A stretch of 11,142 nucleotides of DNA from an uncultured Burkholderiales bacterium. Lineage in GTDB: Bacteria > Pseudomonadota > Gammaproteobacteria > Burkholderiales > Burkholderiaceae_C. The stretch spans positions 1 to 11,142 of the forward strand of contig CAJBLW010000023.1 of NCBI GenBank assembly GCA_903953985.1, in the 5' to 3' direction. The notes beneath the pieces were generated by a model. That model was not told the DNA's origin and did not search any database. It saw nothing but the letters and a program-made list of their open reading frames with translations. Made by a program: the position numbers and the translations under genes. Shown here piece after piece: positions 1-6,202 of the stretch (positions are counted from its first letter, which is position 1; the number at the start of each line of letters is the position of its first letter).

Positions 1-337
1 CGACGCTCATCACGGTGAACAGGTCTTCCATGATGAACTGCGCACCGGCCTCTTCGGTGGTCTCGCGTGCTGCGCCTTCCGAGGTGGATTCGCCCAGCTC
101 CATGAAGCCTGCGGGCAAGGTCCATTTGCCTTTGCGCGGTTCGATGTTGCGTTTGCACAGCAGCACCTGGTCACCCCAGTGGGGCACCGTGCCCACCACG
201 TTCAGGGGGTTTTCGTAGTGCACCGTGTGACAGGCCGTGCAGATGGCGCGCAGCTTGGTGTCGCCGTCATCGGGCAAACGGCGGGCCACGGGTGCGCCGC
301 ATTGCCGGCAGTGTCGAATGGTGCGGTCAAACATCAT
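1..337 (-). CDS. Zinc-ribbon Nudix hydrolase (N-terminal 112 residues, 3' end cut by window)
   Basis: Nudix enzymes hydrolyse nucleoside diphosphates linked to another group; this zinc-ribbon type resembles ADP-ribose/NADH pyrophosphatase-like proteins. Seen in the sequence: two CxxC pairs (C10/C13 and C33/C36) forming a small zinc ribbon, then a Nudix box with G77, E83, R91-E92, E95-E96 and G98, which fits GX5EX7REUXEEXGU except that threonine (T93) sits at the first hydrophobic position. The visible part is 112 residues; the family is usually about 180, so roughly a third is missing beyond base 1. Two adjacent ATG codons (335-337 and 332-334) could start the protein; neither has a clear ribosome binding site. 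It follows dctM in the same direction but is separated by a terminator, so it probably has its own promoter in 338-400. The family is certain; the substrate is not. Confidence 0.88.
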   Translation of the reverse strand, partial: MMFDRTIRHCRQCGAPVARRLPDDGDTKLRAICTACHTVHYENPLNVVGTVPHWGDQVLLCKRNIEPRKGKWTLPAGFMELGESTSEGAARETTEEAGAQFIMEDLFTVMSV

Positions 338-399
338 GAAATGGGCTCGAGGTGGGTAGCAAAGACAGTCTTGGCCCAAGTCTAACCAGTCCGCCATAA

Positions 400-434
400 A
401 AAAACCTCCATGGTATTGGGCCATGGAGGTCTTT
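400..434 (-). terminator. Intrinsic terminator after dctM
   Basis: A perfect 10-bp inverted repeat (ACCTCCATGG at 404-413, CCATGGAGGT at 421-430) with a 7-base loop. Read on the minus strand the stem is followed directly by seven T residues (398-404), the classic layout of a Rho-independent terminator. It lies about 20 bases past the dctM stop codon and ends the dctPQM transcript before the Nudix gene. Confidence 0.85.
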
Positions 435-451
435 GTTGGGGCATGGCCCGA

Positions 452-1768
452 TCAGGTCAGGTAAGGAATCAAAAACAGCGAGATGCCCGGGAAGAACAGC
501 AGCAGCAAGGTGCGCACGGTATCGCTGATCAAAAACGGCATGATGCCTTTGTAGCTTTCGCTCAGCGGCACGTCTTTGGCCATGCCATTGACCACATACA
601 CGTTCAGGCCCACAGGCGGTGCCAGCATGCCAAAACCCACGGTCATCAGCACCATGATGCCGAACCAGATGGCGGTGTATTCGGGGGTCATGCCGAAGTC
701 GAGTTTCATGATGATGGGGAAAAAGATCGGGATGGTGAGCAGCAGCATGGACAACTCGTCCATCACCGCGCCCAGCACCACATACAGCAGCAAGATGCCT
801 GAGACCACCAAGAGCGGGGCCAAGTTCATGCCGACCACCATTTCGGCCAGTTGAGCGGGTACTTGCGTGCGGGCCAGCGAGGCGTTCATGACGTCCGCGC
901 CCATGAAGATCAAGAAGATCATGGCGCTGCTCAAGGCGGTGGCATGGAAGCAGTGCAAAAACTTCTCCCAGTTCAATTCGCGCTTGAGCAGTGCGGCCAC
1001 AAACGTGGACGCAGCGCCCACGGCCGCCCCTTCGGTAGGGGTAAACAAGCCCGCATAAATGCCGCCAAACACGATGATGAAGATGGTGGCAATCGGCAAG
1101 ATGCCTTTGAGCGATTCAAAGGTCAGTTTTTCGCGCTCTTCCTGGTCAGGGGCTTGGCCGGGAACCAGGCGAACGTAAATCGCGATGGCGATCATGTAAC
1201 CGACCATGGCGATGATGCCGGGCAGCATGGCCGCAGCAAACAGCTTGGCGATGTTTTGCTCGGTCAAAATGGCGTAAATCACCAAGGGCACGGAGGGCGG
1301 GATCAAGATGCCCAGCGTGCCGCCCGCAGCCAGCGTGCCGGTGGACAGACGGCCCGAGTAGCCGTGGCGCTTCATCTCGGGCAGGGCCACGCCGGTGATG
1401 GTGGCCGCTGTGGCCACTGACGAGCCGCAAATGGCACCAAACGCGCCGCAGGCCAGCACGGCACCCATGGCCAAGCCGCCTTTGAAACGGCCCATGACGG
1501 CTGCAGCAAACTGGAACAGCGCTTTACTGATGCCGCCTTGCGTGGCGAAATTGCCCATCAAGATGAACAGCGGGATCACGGACAAGTCGTAGTTGGCCAG
1601 GCGGGCAAAGGCCAGGTTGTTCAGAAAGTTCAGGAAAGGCGAGAGACCCGACTGCAAAACAAAGCCCACGGCACCTGCCAGGAACATGGCGCCTGCGATC
1701 GGCACGCGCACGACCATGAGCAGCAGCATGATGCCGAAAATGAGCAAAGCCAATTGGATGGGGGTCAT
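452..1768 (-). CDS. dctM: TRAP transporter large permease subunit DctM
   Basis: Large membrane subunit of a tripartite ATP-independent periplasmic transporter. It forms the transport path and uses a sodium or proton gradient to bring in an organic acid delivered by DctP. The protein is 438 residues, the normal size for DctM, and is almost entirely hydrophobic helices. Typical segments include the gly-rich stretch CGAFGAICGSSVATAATI, the GTLGILIPPSVPLVIYA loop, and the C-terminal GMLAPPVGLNVYVV stretch, a near repeat of the first PPS/PPV element, as expected for the two-fold pseudo-symmetric fold. The ATG at 1766-1768 was chosen because it overlaps the dctQ stop by 4 bases (ATGA), has AAAGG about 7 bases upstream and gives the family's usual N-terminus; a longer in-frame start at 1939 would intrude on dctQ. 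The substrate cannot be read from the sequence. Confidence 0.95.
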   Translation of the reverse strand: MTPIQLALLIFGIMLLLMVVRVPIAGAMFLAGAVGFVLQSGLSPFLNFLNNLAFARLANYDLSVIPLFILMGNFATQGGISKALFQFAAAVMGRFKGGLAMGAVLACGAFGAICGSSVATAATITGVALPEMKRHGYSGRLSTGTLAAGGTLGILIPPSVPLVIYAILTEQNIAKLFAAAMLPGIIAMVGYMIAIAIYVRLVPGQAPDQEEREKLTFESLKGILPIATIFIIVFGGIYAGLFTPTEGAAVGAASTFVAALLKRELNWEKFLHCFHATALSSAMIFLIFMGADVMNASLARTQVPAQLAEMVVGMNLAPLLVVSGILLLYVVLGAVMDELSMLLLTIPIFFPIIMKLDFGMTPEYTAIWFGIMVLMTVGFGMLAPPVGLNVYVVNGMAKDVPLSESYKGIMPFLISDTVRTLLLLFFPGISLFLIPYLT

Positions 1769-2253
1769 GTCGAAGCCTTTTGGTAGTCCATGGACGAGAG
1801 CGTTTGCATGGCGGCGATGACCGCGCTGATGCCAAAAGGAATGCACATGCTGGTGAAGACGATCCAGTCGGGGAAACCCAGCAACATGGATGCCCCCATG
1901 GTTTCTTTGGCATTGATGGCCGCAAGGCCACAGCGCCAAGACAGCAAAGCAAAAATCAGCGTCATGAGCAGGTCACCCAAGCGGTCAAGCTTGAAGGTGG
2001 TGGCCTCACTGCACTTGGCGGTGAAAAAGTCCACGATGATGTTTTCGCGCTTGAATTGGCACAAGGGCATGAACAGGGCAATGGCAGCGCCAGCGCCAAC
2101 GCCGGTGAGTTCAAAGTCGCCGATCAGTGCGGTGCCAAAGAAGTTACGCCCGATCAGGCTGTAACAGGTCATCAGCATCAGGGCGGTCATGACCAGCCCT
2201 CCTAATATGCTGCAGAGCCGGGCAAGCCGCTCCAAGGGGTTTGAAAACATCAT
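1765..2253 (-). CDS. dctQ: TRAP transporter small permease subunit DctQ
   Basis: Small membrane subunit of the TRAP transporter, which partners DctM in the inner membrane. The protein is 162 residues with four predicted membrane helices near residues 13-34, 48-66, 92-110 and 128-149. The family features are visible: RNFFG after helix 1 and the QFKRENIIVDFF stretch following helix 2. The start at 2251-2253 was chosen because GGAG lies 6 bases upstream and the upstream in-frame codons do not look like DctQ; the next codon is also ATG. It is translationally coupled to dctM by a 4-base overlap. It is separated from dctP by 127 bases holding a terminator-like hairpin, so its expression is probably lower than that of dctP. 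Confidence 0.93.
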   Translation of the reverse strand: MMFSNPLERLARLCSILGGLVMTALMLMTCYSLIGRNFFGTALIGDFELTGVGAGAAIALFMPLCQFKRENIIVDFFTAKCSEATTFKLDRLGDLLMTLIFALLSWRCGLAAINAKETMGASMLLGFPDWIVFTSMCIPFGISAVIAAMQTLSSMDYQKAST

Positions 2254-2331
2254 GGCGTGCTCCGCTAGGCGGAAAAGTGAAAAATCTGTGAGGGTATTGG
2301 CGCAATTGAGGCACAAATCCCGCTTTGCATG

Positions 2332-2361
2332 AAAAAAAGAGCAGGGACGACCCTGCTCTTT
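2332..2361 (-). terminator. Perfect hairpin plus T-tract between dctP and dctQ
   Basis: An 11-bp perfect inverted repeat (arms 2336-2346 and 2351-2361, AAAGAGCAGGG and its complement) with a 4-base loop. On the minus strand the stem runs into seven T residues (2332-2338). It lies 20 bases after the dctP stop and about 80 bases before dctQ. Because dctQ and dctM need to be expressed with dctP, this is most likely a leaky terminator or 3'-stabilising hairpin that makes binding-protein mRNA more abundant than permease mRNA. A separate promoter for dctQM in 2254-2331 is an alternative. Confidence 0.87.
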
Positions 2362-2380
2362 GCTGACGTCGCTGCACCAA

Positions 2381-3412
2381 TTACTTGGTGTATTGCTTGA
2401 TCAGGTCGGTAGCCGATTGGAGCATGCCTTTGCCATCCATGCCTTTACCGGTCATCTCTGCGACCCACGCATCGTCCAGAGAGTCCGTGGCTTTTTTCCA
2501 TTTTTCCAATTCGGCTTTGGGGATGATGGTGATTTTCTGGTTGGCCGTAGCTTCAAACACTTTTTTGCCGACGGCATCGTGACCGGCTTGGGTTTTGCCC
2601 AAGAAAGCAGAGAACTCGCGGCCCGAGTTCTTGTCGATGACCGCTTTGAGGTCCGCTGGCAGCGAATCGTACTTGGCCTTGTTCATGGGCACCACGAACA
2701 CGGTGGTGTACAGCGCGTTGTAGCTGCGGTCGGTTTCGGCAGTGAAGTTGGTCAACTCATTGACCTTCAGGCTGGGTGCCACTTCGTAGGGAATCACCGC
2801 ACCATCGATGACACCCTTGGACAAGGCTTCAGGCACTTGCGGCACGGGCATGGCCACGGGCGTAGCGCCCATCATCGCGACCATTCTGTTGACTTGGCGA
2901 GTTGGAGCGCGCACTTTCAGACCCTTGAGGTCTGCCATGGTGGCCACGGCTTTGTTCTTGGTGTAGATGTTGCCTGGGCCATGGACGTGGATGGCCAACA
3001 TCTTCACGTCTTTGAAGTCGTCCTGGGCGTATTTCTGGCCGTAGTCCCATGCGGCGCGGCTGGTGGCTTCGGCATTGGTCATCATGAAAGGCAACTCGAA
3101 CACTTCGAGTTTGGCCAGTTTGGGTGTGAAGGCTTGCAGAGTCCATGCCACATCGACCACGCCATCACGGGCCTGTTCATACAACTGCACGGGTGTTCCG
3201 CCCAGTTGCATCGAGGGGAAAATCTCGCACTTCAAGCGGTCCTTGGAGTCGCGTGCAAGGTTTCTGCACCAGTCGCCCAGCATGGTGGTGTGCTGAATGG
3301 TTTGTGCGCTCAGAAAGTGGTGAACTTTCAGGGTGATGGTTTGGGCGTGTACGCCAAAACCAACGGCCATCAGGCCAGCGGCCAAGGCCGTTTGTTGTAA
3401 GAACTTCTTCAT
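2381..3412 (-). CDS. dctP: TRAP transporter substrate-binding protein DctP
   Basis: Periplasmic binding protein that captures an organic acid and passes it to DctQM. The protein is 343 residues. It begins with a signal peptide: MKKF, a hydrophobic stretch, then VHA with likely cleavage before Q24. The DctP fold is recognisable from QLGGTPVQLYEQARDGVVDV (about 69-88), ELPFMMTN (106-113) and the DLKGLKVRAP motif at 161-170, whose R168 corresponds to the conserved arginine that salt-bridges the ligand carboxylate in this family. PQVPEALSKGVIDGAV (191-206) is also typical. The ATG at 3410-3412 follows GGAGACA at a suitable distance and starts exactly at the signal peptide; an in-frame upstream ATG at 3460 would place non-signal residues in front. 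A TetR-type operator lies 39 bases upstream of the start. The carboxylate imported is unknown. Confidence 0.95.
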   Translation of the reverse strand: MKKFLQQTALAAGLMAVGFGVHAQTITLKVHHFLSAQTIQHTTMLGDWCRNLARDSKDRLKCEIFPSMQLGGTPVQLYEQARDGVVDVAWTLQAFTPKLAKLEVFELPFMMTNAEATSRAAWDYGQKYAQDDFKDVKMLAIHVHGPGNIYTKNKAVATMADLKGLKVRAPTRQVNRMVAMMGATPVAMPVPQVPEALSKGVIDGAVIPYEVAPSLKVNELTNFTAETDRSYNALYTTVFVVPMNKAKYDSLPADLKAVIDKNSGREFSAFLGKTQAGHDAVGKKVFEATANQKITIIPKAELEKWKKATDSLDDAWVAEMTGKGMDGKGMLQSATDLIKQYTK

Positions 3413-3450
3413 CGACTTGTCTCCATCATGGGTTGAAAAACGGGATGATA

Positions 3451-3470
3451 AACCAACCAAGCGGTCGGTT
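3451..3470. promoter_or_regulatory. Putative TetR-family operator upstream of dctP
   Basis: Inverted repeat AACCAACC (3451-3458), a 4-base spacer, then GGTCGGTT (3463-3470); seven of eight positions match as complements. The ACCnACC...GGTnGGT pattern is common for TetR-type regulators of catabolic genes in proteobacteria (family knowledge from memory). It sits 39 bases before the dctP start codon, where binding would block the promoter or the early transcript. No TetR gene is present in the window, so the regulator would be encoded elsewhere. Confidence 0.55.
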
Positions 3471-3570
3471 AATGAAAGGAATGGCTCAAGTGGTGCTCAG
3501 TTTTGGGAGCCTTAAAGTCGCCTCTTGCAACGCATGTGAATTATGTTGCATCTTTGGTTGGCATTTATCA

Positions 3571-3594
3571 GGGTTAACCCTTTATTTTAAAGGG
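3571..3594. promoter_or_regulatory. Overlapping palindromes in the dctP upstream region
   Basis: GGGTTAACCC (3571-3580) is a perfect 10-base palindrome. Its last three bases also begin a second perfect inverted repeat, CCCTTTA, a TTT spacer and TAAAGGG (3578-3594). Neither is followed by a T-tract on either strand, so they look more like protein-binding sites, or alternative hairpins, than terminators. They lie 72-95 bases past the stop of the fumarylacetoacetate hydrolase family gene and about 160 bases before dctP. Function is not known. Confidence 0.4.
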
Positions 3595-3600
3595 GTATCT

Positions 3601-3623
3601 ACTTTTGTTTACTGAACAAAAGT
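3601..3623. promoter_or_regulatory. Perfect 9-bp inverted repeat, possible operator
   Basis: ACTTTTGTT (3601-3609), a 5-base spacer and AACAAAAGT (3615-3623) form a perfect inverted repeat. On the minus strand it comes 43 bases after the hydrolase stop codon, so a weak terminator is possible, but no run of T follows the stem. The A/T-rich dyad symmetry with a 5-base centre suits a dimeric regulator. It is unassigned. Confidence 0.4.
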
Positions 3624-3665
3624 GCTTTTGTGTGGGGCTAAACTGTTTTTTGGTGACCTTGCAGG

Positions 3666-4361
3666 TCAGGAAATTTTAATTTGCAAGCGGGTCAAGCCCG
3701 CCACCTGGCCCACCAGTAAATCGCCTGACACCACGGCGGCCACACCTTCGGGGGTGCCGGTGTAAATCAGGTCGCCGGGCTGCAGTTCCCAAGCGGCGGA
3801 CAGGTGTTCGATGGTTTCAGCCACGTTCCAGATGAGCTTGGCGACGTTGCTGCGTTGACGGTCTGCACCGTTGACTTGCAGGCTGATTTCGGCGTTGTTC
3901 GCATCGCCTGATTGGGCGATAGGGGTGATGGGGCCGATGGGGGCCGAGTGGTCAAAAGCCTTGCCGATGCACCAGGGGCGGCCTTGTTTTTTCATCTCGT
4001 TTTGCAGGTCGCGGCGGGTCATGTCCAGGCCCACGGCATAACCGTAGATGTGCTGCGCCGCGTCTGCGGCCGAAATGTTTCGCCCACCTTTGCCAATGGC
4101 CACCACGAGTTCGATTTCGTGGTGCAGGTTTTGCGTGAGGCTCGGGTATGGCATAGTACCGGTTTGTCCAGCTTCGACCACCACCAGGCTGTCGCTGGGT
4201 TTGAGGAAGAAGAAAGGCGGCTCGCGCCCTGTAAAGCCCATCTCCTTGGCATGCTCTTCATAATTGCGGCCAACACAGTAAATGCGGTGCACCGGAAAAC
4301 GTTCGGGTTGGCCCAGCACGGGCACCGAGACCACGGGCATGGGTGAAAATACGAAACTCAT
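3666..4361 (-). CDS. Fumarylacetoacetate hydrolase family protein, fumarylpyruvate-hydrolase-like
   Basis: Cytoplasmic metal-dependent C-C hydrolase of the FAH family. Its closest recognised relatives are fumarylpyruvate hydrolases (NagK type), which split fumarylpyruvate to fumarate and pyruvate in the gentisate pathway. The protein is 231 residues, the normal length for the single-domain type. Visible family features: YCVGRNYEEHAKEMG (28-42), PPFFFLKP (48-55), the metal ligands E82 and E84 in HHEIEL, D113 in GLDMTRRDLQ, KAFDHSAPIGP (134-144) and the C-terminal GDLIYTGTPEGV (196-207). The start at 4359-4361 gives the conserved MSFVFSP-like N-terminus; an earlier in-frame ATG at 4442 adds 27 unlikely residues and would cover the shared promoter region. 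The ribosome binding site is weak (AAGAAAG). It is divergent from a MarR gene that probably controls it. Other FAH-family hydrolases or lyases remain possible, since no gentisate dioxygenase is visible. Confidence 0.88.
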   Translation of the reverse strand: MSFVFSPMPVVSVPVLGQPERFPVHRIYCVGRNYEEHAKEMGFTGREPPFFFLKPSDSLVVVEAGQTGTMPYPSLTQNLHHEIELVVAIGKGGRNISAADAAQHIYGYAVGLDMTRRDLQNEMKKQGRPWCIGKAFDHSAPIGPITPIAQSGDANNAEISLQVNGADRQRSNVAKLIWNVAETIEHLSAAWELQPGDLIYTGTPEGVAAVVSGDLLVGQVAGLTRLQIKIS

Positions 4362-4401
4362 GGGTCGCTTTCTTGAACAATGGAAATAAGATGTTAATCG
4401 G

Positions 4402-4426
4402 AATATCCGGATGTTGGCACTTGCCA
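4402..4426. promoter_or_regulatory. Candidate operators between divergent FAH-family and marR genes
   Basis: Two adjacent dyads lie in the 98-base divergent intergenic region. AATATCCGGATGTT (4402-4415) is an imperfect palindrome with six of seven pairs matching around CCGG. TGGCACTTGCCA (4415-4426) has perfect 5-base arms and a 2-base spacer. In addition GATGTT occurs at 4390-4395 and again at 4410-4415, exactly 20 bases (about two helical turns) apart. Divergent MarR regulators normally bind such palindromes to repress both promoters; which of these is used is a guess. Confidence 0.45.
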
Positions 4427-4459
4427 CAAACGCGCTGAACACCGAAACACGACACGCAC

Positions 4460-4897
4460 ATGATCCAAAGCATCGACCTGCAGGCCACGCCGGGTCACCT
4501 GATTCGACGGGCCCAGCAAATTGCCGTGGCCATCTTTGCCGAGCAACTGGCCAGTGCCGACATCACGCCGGTGCAATTTGCCATCCTGAACGCCTTGCTG
4601 GGCAGCCCGGGCATTGACCAGGTGAGCCTGGCCAAACGCGTGGCCTTTGACCCGGCCACTTCGGGCTCGGTCATTGGGCGGCTGGAATCCAAGGGCTGGG
4701 TGGTGCGCGAGTCTGATCCGTCTGACCGCAGGCGCAAGCTGTTGGTGGTCACGCCGCAAGGTGTACAGGCTCTGGCCCATATCCAAAGCGATGTGGCCCA
4801 AGTGCAAGAAAAAATCCTGGCCCCCCTGACGCCTCAAGAGCAAAGCCAGTTTGTGCATTTGCTATCGCGCCTGGTGCAGGGCCATCAAGCCAATTGA
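4460..4897 (+). CDS. MarR-family transcriptional regulator
   Basis: Dimeric winged-helix DNA-binding repressor, probably responsive to a small aromatic or acid ligand. The protein is 145 residues, typical of MarR. The recognition region is SLAKRVAFDPATSGSVIGRL (56-75), followed by ESKGWVVRESDPSDRRRKL with the characteristic charged wing (DPSDRRRK, 86-93) and VTPQG (97-101). A long C-terminal helix follows and supports dimerisation. It is the only clear plus-strand gene in the window and is divergent from the FAH-family hydrolase, which suggests that gene (and itself) as targets. No strong ribosome binding site is seen before the ATG; the start gives the family's usual helix 1 (PGHLIRRAQQIAVAIF). 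Its 3' end is only 8 bases from that of the converging ABM-domain gene. Confidence 0.92.
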   Translation: MIQSIDLQATPGHLIRRAQQIAVAIFAEQLASADITPVQFAILNALLGSPGIDQVSLAKRVAFDPATSGSVIGRLESKGWVVRESDPSDRRRKLLVVTPQGVQALAHIQSDVAQVQEKILAPLTPQEQSQFVHLLSRLVQGHQAN

Positions 4898-4905
4898 AGC
4901 CCTGC
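4876..4905. terminator. Possible bidirectional hairpin between convergent genes
   Basis: GCAGGGC (4876-4882) and GCCCTGC (4899-4905) form a perfect 7-bp GC-rich stem with a 16-base loop spanning the marR stop codon and ending one base before the stop of the converging gene. There is no T-tract on either side and the loop is long, so it is a weak candidate for a shared terminator. Confidence 0.25.
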
Positions 4906-5208
4906 TCAGGCCGAGGTATAGGTCAGCTCGAAGTGCTCCACATGCGGGGGCGCGGCAAAGAAGGGGCCGACGATGGCGCGCCACTCGGTGAACAGCGGCG
5001 ACTGACGAAAGCCCACCGTGTGGTCTTCCAGCGTGTCCCAAAAAATTTGCAGCACAAAGCGCTCGGGGGTTTCAATGCAGCGGTTGACCTTGGCCCCCCG
5101 AAAGCCCTTGGCTTGAGATGCCACAGTGCTCAAGCCCAATTCAATGGCTTGTTCAAAGGCGACTTGCTGGCCTGGCTGGATGCGGATGTCGGCGAGTTCG
5201 AGGATCAT
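4906..5208 (-). CDS. Small ABM-domain (antibiotic biosynthesis monooxygenase-like) protein
   Basis: The 100-residue protein has the dimeric ferredoxin-like ABM fold seen in small cofactor-free monooxygenases, quinone-oxidising enzymes and haem-degrading relatives. Seen: an N-terminal strand (MILELADIRIQPGQ), a helix (FEQAIELGLSTVA), a middle strand pair and the pattern FWDTLEDHTVGFRQSPLFTEW, matching the family's W-(x)n-H...F..W signature, with a histidine often involved in binding. The ATG at 5206-5208 fits the family start; an in-frame ATG at 5262 would add an 18-residue tail unlike the family. Only a weak GGAC ribosome binding site precedes it. It lies 91 bases downstream of the phosphonate operon's last gene in the same direction with no clear terminator between, so read-through is possible. 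Many such proteins have unknown substrates, and this one does too. Confidence 0.78.
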   Translation of the reverse strand: MILELADIRIQPGQQVAFEQAIELGLSTVASQAKGFRGAKVNRCIETPERFVLQIFWDTLEDHTVGFRQSPLFTEWRAIVGPFFAAPPHVEHFELTYTSA

Positions 5209-5299
5209 GGTCTTGTCCAAAAGAAGACTAACAAAACACCACGATACCCGATTCTTGGCCAATCAGGCGTCCCTGGCAGGCCATTCAGAAGCCCTGTGA

Positions 5300-6196
5300 T
5301 CAGCCCACTTTGCCGCTTGGGGTGTTGGCGTTTGAACTGGCCATGAGCCAGGCCAGACTTTGGGCCAAAGAGGCGCAAGCGTCCACGGTGAACTGACCCG
5401 ATTGCATGCACGAGACCACCTCGCTGGGGCTCAGCCGCCGGAATTCCTGCACTTCGCCATCGGCGTTGATGGGGGTCTCTCGTTCCGACAGGTGCAGTGT
5501 GTAAACCAGCAATTGCTCGTCATGCCAGCCCTGGGGCTCGGACCTTTGTGTGCGAATCACCCCGGAGCCACGCAAGCGGCCGGGGTCAGGCAAGTGCAAG
5601 CTGGCTTCTTCGGCCAGTTCACGCAGTGCCGTTGTCAAAGGGCTTTCTCCGGCCGTCAATCCCCCGGCGGCCAGGTTGTCCAGCAGGCCCGGGTCGGTGG
5701 CTTTGTGGTTTGAACGGCGGCCGCACCACAAGTCACCTTGCGGCAAGAAACCATGGATGTGCACCGCATGACTCATCATGCCCAGGTGCCTGAAGCCAGC
5801 CCGCTCTATGCACAAAAATGGGGGCACGTCCAAACCCGGTGGCCAAGCCGGCGTGTCAGGCCACCACGCAAAAAATTCACCGCGCCATCCGGTTAATCGC
5901 CCTTTGGCTGATTGCTGGACCAAAAAAGCCTGCAGGGCCTGACTGCGTTGCAATGGCAGGTCGACTGCTGATTTCCAGTGCAAGCGACCCCGTCCGATGC
6001 TGCATCCCGGCAGCAAAGCCACCATGTCCTGTGCGCGATCGGCAGACACCCAACCGATGTCGATCCCTTCACACGACCAAATTAAGCCTCCCGCGGGCGG
6101 CGCGTGTTGGGCCTCCAGTTGGCTGATCAGCCAGGCTTGTTGCGGCCCGCTCAGACGGGACCAAAAAGCTTGCTCAGGACACAGGCCTGGATTCAT
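5300..6196 (-). CDS. DUF4743 / Nudix hydrolase (thiamine diphosphate hydrolase-like)
   Basis: The 298-residue protein has an N-terminal DUF4743-like region (about 1-125) followed by a Nudix domain. The Nudix box is at 178-200: G178, E184, R192-E193, E196-E197, with serine 199 where the last glycycine position of the box would be. That AEEAS ending is typical of the DUF4743 group, related to the Nudix part of yeast Tnr3 and to YJR142W, which act on thiamine diphosphate or its damaged forms (family knowledge). FLCIERAGFRHLGMMSHAVHIHGF (from F127) and the following LWCGRRSNHKATDPGLLDNLAAGG fit the same group. It starts 6 bases after the phnX stop with no strong ribosome binding site, so it is probably the last gene of the phosphonate operon and translationally dependent on phnX. 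A role in phosphonate use is not obvious. Confidence 0.87.
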   Translation of the reverse strand: MNPGLCPEQAFWSRLSGPQQAWLISQLEAQHAPPAGGLIWSCEGIDIGWVSADRAQDMVALLPGCSIGRGRLHWKSAVDLPLQRSQALQAFLVQQSAKGRLTGWRGEFFAWWPDTPAWPPGLDVPPFLCIERAGFRHLGMMSHAVHIHGFLPQGDLWCGRRSNHKATDPGLLDNLAAGGLTAGESPLTTALRELAEEASLHLPDPGRLRGSGVIRTQRSEPQGWHDEQLLVYTLHLSERETPINADGEVQEFRRLSPSEVVSCMQSGQFTVDACASLAQSLAWLMASSNANTPSGKVG

Positions 6197-6202
6197 GGGG
6201 AA

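Noticed and set aside
338..400. Promoter for the zinc-ribbon Nudix gene
   Set aside because: One is expected after the dctM terminator, but no convincing -35/-10 pair was found by eye.
1769..1939. N-terminal extension of dctM to an upstream in-frame ATG at 1939
   Set aside because: The extra 57 residues overlap dctQ in another frame, look unlike DctM, and the ATG at 1768 has a ribosome binding site and a 4-base overlap.
2360..3400. Long open frame on the plus strand (about 346 codons) opposite dctP
   Set aside because: dctP is certain from its signal peptide and DctP motifs; the antisense frame is rich in H, G and F and has no recognisable domain.
4362..4442. Longer start for the FAH-family hydrolase at 4442
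   Set aside because: The extra 27 residues do not resemble the family and would cover the intergenic region with the candidate operators.
5209..5262. Longer start for the ABM-domain protein at 5262
   Set aside because: The 18 extra residues are not part of the ABM fold; the ATG at 5208 gives the usual first strand.
5209..5299. Terminator for the phosphonate operon after the DUF4743 Nudix gene
   Set aside because: Only weak TGGCC/GGCCA complementarity with a long loop and no T-tract was seen, so none is called.
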